A stretch of 55,487 nucleotides of DNA. Origin: Salinivirgaceae bacterium (GTDB lineage: Bacteria; Bacteroidota; Bacteroidia; Bacteroidales; Salinivirgaceae). Under the pieces are notes generated by a model. It ran no database searches. It saw only the letters and a program-made list of their open reading frames with translations, and was not told the DNA's origin. The DNA lies in assembly GCA_028709085.1 (NCBI GenBank), contig JAQVXQ010000004.1, forward strand, positions 1-55,487, written 5' to 3'. The translations under genes and the position numbers were made by a program. Below, piece by piece: positions 51,536-55,487 of the stretch. The first letter of the stretch is position 1; each line of letters starts with the position of its first letter.

Positions 51536-52591
51536 TTACTGTTCTGAATGCTCCTCTTCCTTTAAAGAGAGCACACTAAAATCGATGATTCCAAAGGTAT
51601 TAAAATCAAGCCCCAACAACGAGGATTCGCACATAAAAAAGAGATCACTGTTCTCTTGTCCGGGTCGCTGGATGATCACAAAATCAGGATTTATTTTTTG
51701 AAAACGATCCACATTCTGTTCCATAAAACGGTTAACATGATCTTGGGCAATATTCTGAACAAAGCTCAATGTTCCGTTGCTAAAAAGTTGCAATTCACGA
51801 TCGAGGCTTAGGTTAAAATAGATTTTTACTTGATCAAAATAGGGCATTTTTCCATCCCCCAAAGAATAAAGTGGATTTGCCTTCAATATCCACTCATCGT
51901 CCGACATATCGTGTTTTTGGATGCTATACTTTCCACATCCAATCAAGTTTTCGGATCCATATTCTCGAAGCGCTTCTTGGGGCATAATTGCCAAATCAAT
52001 GTTTGCAAAACCGTAGAGGAACAAATTCGATGGATTATCCAAATCAAAACGAACAATAAGGTCATTCATTGAAACAATGCCTTCAATGGATTCTGTGGCC
52101 ATTTTTTGTTTCGAACAAGAGTCATAAAACTCCTGAACGCCTTTCACTTCCGACAAGAATCCCAGCGGTCGATTTTGAATTTTACAACTCCAGATATAGT
52201 GTTTTATGGATTCAATAACGTCAAGTGCCACCAATTTTCGAGTCTGAAGGGAGCCAAAAACATCACTTTTGTGAAAGAAAACGCTATCGCGCAAATAGAA
52301 GACATATTGCGAATTATCGGTACTATTTACCCATTTTTCCACAATGGCGGGCTCAATTTGTTGGGTTTCAGTGTTAATATGAAAAAGCGTTTCATGAATT
52401 TGAGAAGCTATTTGCGCACCGCTCAAATTTGATATCTGACCCGGAAATATCGATTCGGGATTATCCGACTCGGCATACCCTAATTCTGCAATTTTTTTCT
52501 CCGCAAAGCCCGTGCTACATGCTGTAATAAATAGTAGCGAAACAATTAAACCGATCGTGGCGTAGGTACTTTTCAATATTCGAGAACTCAT
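51536..52591 (-). CDS. Short solute-binding lipoprotein (SBP_bac_5, OppA/DppA type)
   Basis: About 351 residues. The start at 52591 is chosen because MSSRILKSTYATIGLIVSLLFITAC forms a signal peptide with lipobox ITAC (Cys25); the longer frame from 52705 adds a non-coding-looking hydrophobic lead. NPESIFPGQISNLSGAQIASQIHETLFHIN and AIVEKWVNSTDNSQYVFYLRDSVFFHKSD are typical of peptide/nickel-binding SBPs. Family members run to about 500-550 residues with a second lobe; here the protein ends soon after the GKYSI...NPLYSLGDG region and finishes with an acidic tail EEEHSEQ. No permease or ATPase genes are nearby. It may be a truncated gene or a short, non-transport variant. Confidence 0.75.
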   Translation of the reverse strand: MSSRILKSTYATIGLIVSLLFITACSTGFAEKKIAELGYAESDNPESIFPGQISNLSGAQIASQIHETLFHINTETQQIEPAIVEKWVNSTDNSQYVFYLRDSVFFHKSDVFGSLQTRKLVALDVIESIKHYIWSCKIQNRPLGFLSEVKGVQEFYDSCSKQKMATESIEGIVSMNDLIVRFDLDNPSNLFLYGFANIDLAIMPQEALREYGSENLIGCGKYSIQKHDMSDDEWILKANPLYSLGDGKMPYFDQVKIYFNLSLDRELQLFSNGTLSFVQNIAQDHVNRFMEQNVDRFQKINPDFVIIQRPGQENSDLFFMCESSLLGLDFNTFGIIDFSVLSLKEEEHSEQ

Positions 52592-52804
52592 ACTATCCTG
52601 TTTTATAATGGTTAGAGAGGGTAAAAATATGAATTTTCGCGAACTACACCAATAAAACAGGGAAAACAGAGAGAAAATGAACCAGAAAAGCACAATTAAC
52701 GCCAAGCATAAGGGTTAATTGTGCTTTATCTCAAATAAACATATCGCAAATCACTGATTAAAAAATCAGTTCAGCGGATATTTAGGAATATCAATAATTA
52801 AGTG

Positions 52805-53221
52805 TTATATAATTTTAATTTCGTAGGTCAGTGGAATTGCTTTTTTATACATGGCACTCACACCACAATATTGGTTTTGACTTAATTCTACGGCCTTGGT
52901 CAATTTATCAAGGTTTAAATTTTCCCCTTTAAATTCATAGGTTACATGCATGGATGTATATTGAGCCGGTTGTTCTTCCGACAATGTTCCGTTCACCGAG
53001 ATGTTCAAATCCTCGATTACTACTCGCATTTTTTTCAATATCATAGTAACATCCATGCCGGTGCATCCAGCTAAAGCAACCAATACGAATGGTTTTGGAC
53101 GTGGCCCGGAATCATTACCTCCCACACTCTCATCGGCATCAACGCGAACTTTATGCCCATTTATTAATCCCTCAAAAGCCATATCGCCTTGCCACTCCAT
53201 TTTTATTTCATGATTTTTCAT
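52805..53221 (-). CDS. OsmC-family peroxiredoxin-like protein
   Basis: About 138 residues. The ATG at 53221 is preferred over 53251, since MKNHEIKMEWQGDM begins the family's first strand. The redox pair is Cys53 (ALAGCTGMDVTM) and Cys119 (NQYCGVSAMY). ESVGGNDSGPRPKPFVLVAL is the conserved loop and helix. OsmC/Ohr proteins reduce organic hydroperoxides as domain-swapped dimers. It lies alone between the lipoprotein gene and gldA, transcribed away from gldA. Confidence 0.93.
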   Translation of the reverse strand: MKNHEIKMEWQGDMAFEGLINGHKVRVDADESVGGNDSGPRPKPFVLVALAGCTGMDVTMILKKMRVVIEDLNISVNGTLSEEQPAQYTSMHVTYEFKGENLNLDKLTKAVELSQNQYCGVSAMYKKAIPLTYEIKII

Positions 53222-53467
53222 ATAGTTATATTTTAATAATTTACAATTCAAAAAATATCGTCATTTTCAAAACAACGAATTATAAAAAAAACTCAAAAAT
53301 CAATGTAAAGTATAATTACATATTAACGTTTTTAGATATTCGAATAAGGAACACGTAAGCCCGAATAAATGTTTAAAAAATGGAGAGCAAGCCCTATATT
53401 AACCATGAAAACAAGGCAAACTATGTTAAAGTTATATTAAAATTTATGACAGAGAGCAAAAGACCGC

Positions 53468-53475
53468 TATTTTTG
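53468..53475 (+). promoter_or_regulatory. Candidate -7 box of the gldA operon
   Basis: TATTTTTG matches TAnnTTTG and ends 22 nt before the gldA ATG. An AT-rich TTTA lies at about the -33 distance. Confidence 0.5.
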
Positions 53476-53497
53476 CGCTGAATAAAAACTGAACGTT

Positions 53498-54427
53498 ATG
53501 GACATTATCGTAAAAAATTTAACAAAAACTTACGGATCCCAAAAGGCTGTCGATAATATCTCATTTCATTTAAAGCAAGGTGAGATACTTGGCTTTCTGG
53601 GGCCAAACGGTGCCGGAAAAACAACTACTATGAAAGCCATAAGTTGCTTTATAGCACCTACATCAGGGGAAATCGAAGTTGGGGGATATTCAGTAAAAGA
53701 GAATCCCGACAAGGTGAAATCACTTTTGGGTTATCTGCCCGAGAGTAATCCGCTATACACGGATATGGGCGTAATTGACTACCTAAAGTATGTGGCCGAA
53801 CTCCAAAAAGTCCCCAAAGAAAAAGTCAAAAGCAGAGTAGCTGAAATGATTGCCGTTTGTGGACTTGAAGCCGAAAAGCACAAAATAATAGGCGAACTGT
53901 CGAAAGGTTACAGACAGAGAGTGGGCCTAGCGCAGGCTATGATTCACGATCCTGAGGTGTTAATTCTTGACGAACCAACAACGGGACTTGACCCAAATCA
54001 GATTATAGAAATTCGTGAATTAATAAAACGCATTGGAAGAGAGAAAACGGTGATTTTAAGTTCTCACATTCTAGCAGAAGTTGAGGCAACATGCGATAGA
54101 ATATTGATTATCAATAAAGGAAGCATTGTAGCGGACGGATCATACGAAACGTTAAGTAAGAAAGCAACCAGTTCGGAAATCATTCATGTGGGAATTGAAG
54201 GTGGCGAATTTGACACTGTTTATCAAGCCCTTAAAGAATTACCAACAATTGCCATGGTTGACGTAAAATCGGCCGAAGAAAACACCTTCGACATTCAATC
54301 GAAACCCGATATGGTATCGGCAAAAGCAATTTTTGACCTATGTGTCGAAAACAAGTGGTATCTGTCACAGTTAACTCCTATTGAGACAAAACTAGAGGAT
54401 ATCTTCCACGAACTAACAGCAAATTAA
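53498..54427 (+). CDS. gldA: Gliding-motility ABC transporter ATP-binding subunit GldA
   Basis: A 309-residue ABC ATPase. Walker A GPNGAGKTT is at residues 35-43, signature LSKGYRQRVGLAQAM near 134-148, Walker B VLILDEPTTGLDP near 154. The C-terminal 70 residues (ITPIETKLEDIFHELT) are the type seen in GldA/NatA-like exporters. GldA, GldF and GldG form a transporter required for gliding in some flavobacteria; in other Bacteroidota the genes are kept without gliding. gldF follows after 37 nt. Confidence 0.93.
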   Translation: MDIIVKNLTKTYGSQKAVDNISFHLKQGEILGFLGPNGAGKTTTMKAISCFIAPTSGEIEVGGYSVKENPDKVKSLLGYLPESNPLYTDMGVIDYLKYVAELQKVPKEKVKSRVAEMIAVCGLEAEKHKIIGELSKGYRQRVGLAQAMIHDPEVLILDEPTTGLDPNQIIEIRELIKRIGREKTVILSSHILAEVEATCDRILIINKGSIVADGSYETLSKKATSSEIIHVGIEGGEFDTVYQALKELPTIAMVDVKSAEENTFDIQSKPDMVSAKAIFDLCVENKWYLSQLTPIETKLEDIFHELTAN

Positions 54428-54464
54428 TGACAAATCGCAAGTATAACGATATAAAAACAACGAT

Positions 54465-55190
54465 ATGAGACAAATTTGGATAATCGCAAAACGAGAATTA
54501 CAATCGTTTTTTGATTCGCTCATAGCCTATATAATGATGATCGCTTTTTTAGGATTTAGCGGCTTTTTCACATGGCTTTATGGTGGCGACGTATTTTTTG
54601 TAGGACAGGCAAGCCTTCAAACATTTTTTGAAGTTGCATACTGGACACTGTTTTTCTTTATTCCGGCACTTACAATGCGACTGTTTGCCGAAGAAAATCG
54701 ATCAGGAACCATTGAGCTACTATTAACCCGCCCGGTTTCGGATTGGCAAGTAGTAACCGGAAAATTTCTATCAACCGTTATTCTAATTGCAATAGCGTTA
54801 CTTTTAACTGTACCCTATTATATTACGGTAGCAAACATCGGAAACATTGACCATGGCGCAGTAATTACCGGGTATCTTGGATTAATTTTAATGAGTGCTG
54901 CCTACATTAGTATTGGAATTTACACCAGTAGTATTACTAACAACCAAATAGTTGCATTTTTATTAACGATCTTTATAGGAATATTTTTCCATCTAATTTG
55001 CGGAATTCTTGCCCACAGTATGGGAGGAACCATGGGAACATTTTTCAACTATTTGAGTCTGCAAAATCATTTCAACAGTATTGCTCGTGGTGTAATTGAC
55101 TCCCGCGACATTATATACTTTGCATCAATAATTACATTAGGTTTAGTTGCAACCGAAGCTACGTTAGCACGTCGGAATGCATCAAAATAG
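54465..55190 (+). CDS. gldF: Gliding-motility ABC transporter permease GldF
   Basis: A 241-residue ABC-2-type permease with six hydrophobic segments (starting YIMMIAFLGFSGFFTWLYG, ending SIITLGLVATEATLA). The conserved FAEENRSGTIELLLTRPVSDWQVVTGKF loop, between the second and third helices, is the family signature. It partners GldA (37 nt upstream) and GldG (19 nt downstream). Start and length match the family. Confidence 0.92.
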   Translation: MRQIWIIAKRELQSFFDSLIAYIMMIAFLGFSGFFTWLYGGDVFFVGQASLQTFFEVAYWTLFFFIPALTMRLFAEENRSGTIELLLTRPVSDWQVVTGKFLSTVILIAIALLLTVPYYITVANIGNIDHGAVITGYLGLILMSAAYISIGIYTSSITNNQIVAFLLTIFIGIFFHLICGILAHSMGGTMGTFFNYLSLQNHFNSIARGVIDSRDIIYFASIITLGLVATEATLARRNASK

Positions 55191-55209
55191 ATTAAATATT
55201 GCTTAGACT

Positions 55210-55487
55210 ATGAAAACACGTCAAAAACTTACATACAGTTTTTTATTGCTCACTGCAATAATTGTTGTTGCCAATCTACTCTCAAGCGGTCTTTTTTTCA
55301 GACTCGATTTCACTGCCGATAGCAGATACACCTTGAGTAGCGCAACAAAATCCATTTTAGAGAATATCGATGAACCGGTAACCATAACTGCCTATTTTTC
55401 GGTTGACCTGCCACCACATATTGCCAAAAACCGTCAAGATTTTAAAGAGATGCTTGAGGAATATTCGGCAGTCTCCGGTGGAAATAT
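55210..55487 (+). CDS. gldG: GldG, gliding-motility ABC transporter component (partial, runs off the window)
   Basis: The first 92 codons and two bases of the gene are present; the rest lies beyond the window end. KTRQKLTYSFLLLTAIIVVANLLSSGLFFRLDFTADSRYTLSS is the single N-terminal transmembrane helix and the following DFTADSRYTLS motif common to GldG and related auxiliary ABC proteins. The start is 19 nt after gldF. Identity as GldG rests on position and the N-terminal match. Confidence 0.88.
   Translation, partial: MKTRQKLTYSFLLLTAIIVVANLLSSGLFFRLDFTADSRYTLSSATKSILENIDEPVTITAYFSVDLPPHIAKNRQDFKEMLEEYSAVSGGN

Noticed and set aside
1..55487. tRNA, rRNA, tmRNA or CRISPR
   Set aside because: No cloverleaf-like segment with a GTTCRANNC arm, no rRNA-like sequence and no regularly spaced repeats were found on either strand by eye; a covariance-model scan would be needed to exclude divergent RNAs.

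Overview
The window is AT-rich chromosomal DNA from a member of the Bacteroidota, most likely class Bacteroidia in or near the Bacteroidales/Marinilabiliales; the sequence alone does not fix a genus. Evidence for the phylum: gliding genes gldA-gldF-gldG, a TonB-dependent receptor with an N-terminal carboxypeptidase-regulatory-like domain, a PorV/PorQ-family outer-membrane protein, a secreted protein with a type IX secretion C-terminal domain, and promoters of the TTTG / TAnnTTTG type. No rRNA, tRNA, CRISPR array, prophage or intact insertion sequence was recognised.

Layout. 1-2.3 kb: a SiaC-family phosphoprotein, then cmk-ispH. 2.6-8.5 kb: a secreted C1 peptidase and a three-gene envelope unit containing an active-type and a catalytically dead transglutaminase-like protein. 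8.5-9.4 kb: a gene-free island of palindromes and inverted repeats, including a 329-bp element with inverted ends that looks like a MITE. 9.4-14.9 kb: the most distinctive region, a minus-strand cluster of a zinc-ribbon/HTH regulator (DUF134), two NifX-type cofactor-binding proteins, two small TGP-motif proteins, a DUF89 protein, two MinD-type ATPases each carrying two inserted [4Fe-4S] motifs, and a cysteine-free Mrp ATPase. Its content resembles the orp (orange protein, Mo-Cu cluster) loci of sulfate reducers and related NifX/MinD loci of anaerobes. Its promoter overlaps two palindromic operator candidates. 15-21 kb: a thioesterase and the sufBCDS iron-sulfur assembly operon.

21-28.7 kb: recJ, a fused flavin/iron-sulfur NAD(P)H oxidoreductase (NfnAB/GltA type), dapD, tsaC, a secreted unknown, a HIT protein and greA. 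28.7-37.8 kb: a three-gene operon of TonB receptor, 1411-residue secreted protein and PorV-like barrel, which looks like a dedicated secretion/uptake unit. 37.9-39.2 kb: small unknowns and a Rieske-like lipoprotein. 39.5-47.3 kb: an envelope biogenesis series, coaX - outer-membrane barrel - TPR - lptC - CNNM/CBS protein - PpiD/SurA-like chaperone. 47.5-51.4 kb: a second SiaC paralogue in its own transcription unit, then mfd. 51.5-55.5 kb: a short solute-binding lipoprotein, OsmC, and gldA-gldF-gldG, the last cut by the window end.

The best leads for undescribed biology are the orp-like metal-cofactor cluster with its operator pair and one isolated strong Shine-Dalgarno, the terminator-like hairpin between a good promoter and greA, the TonB receptor / T9SS substrate / PorV operon, and the repeat island.
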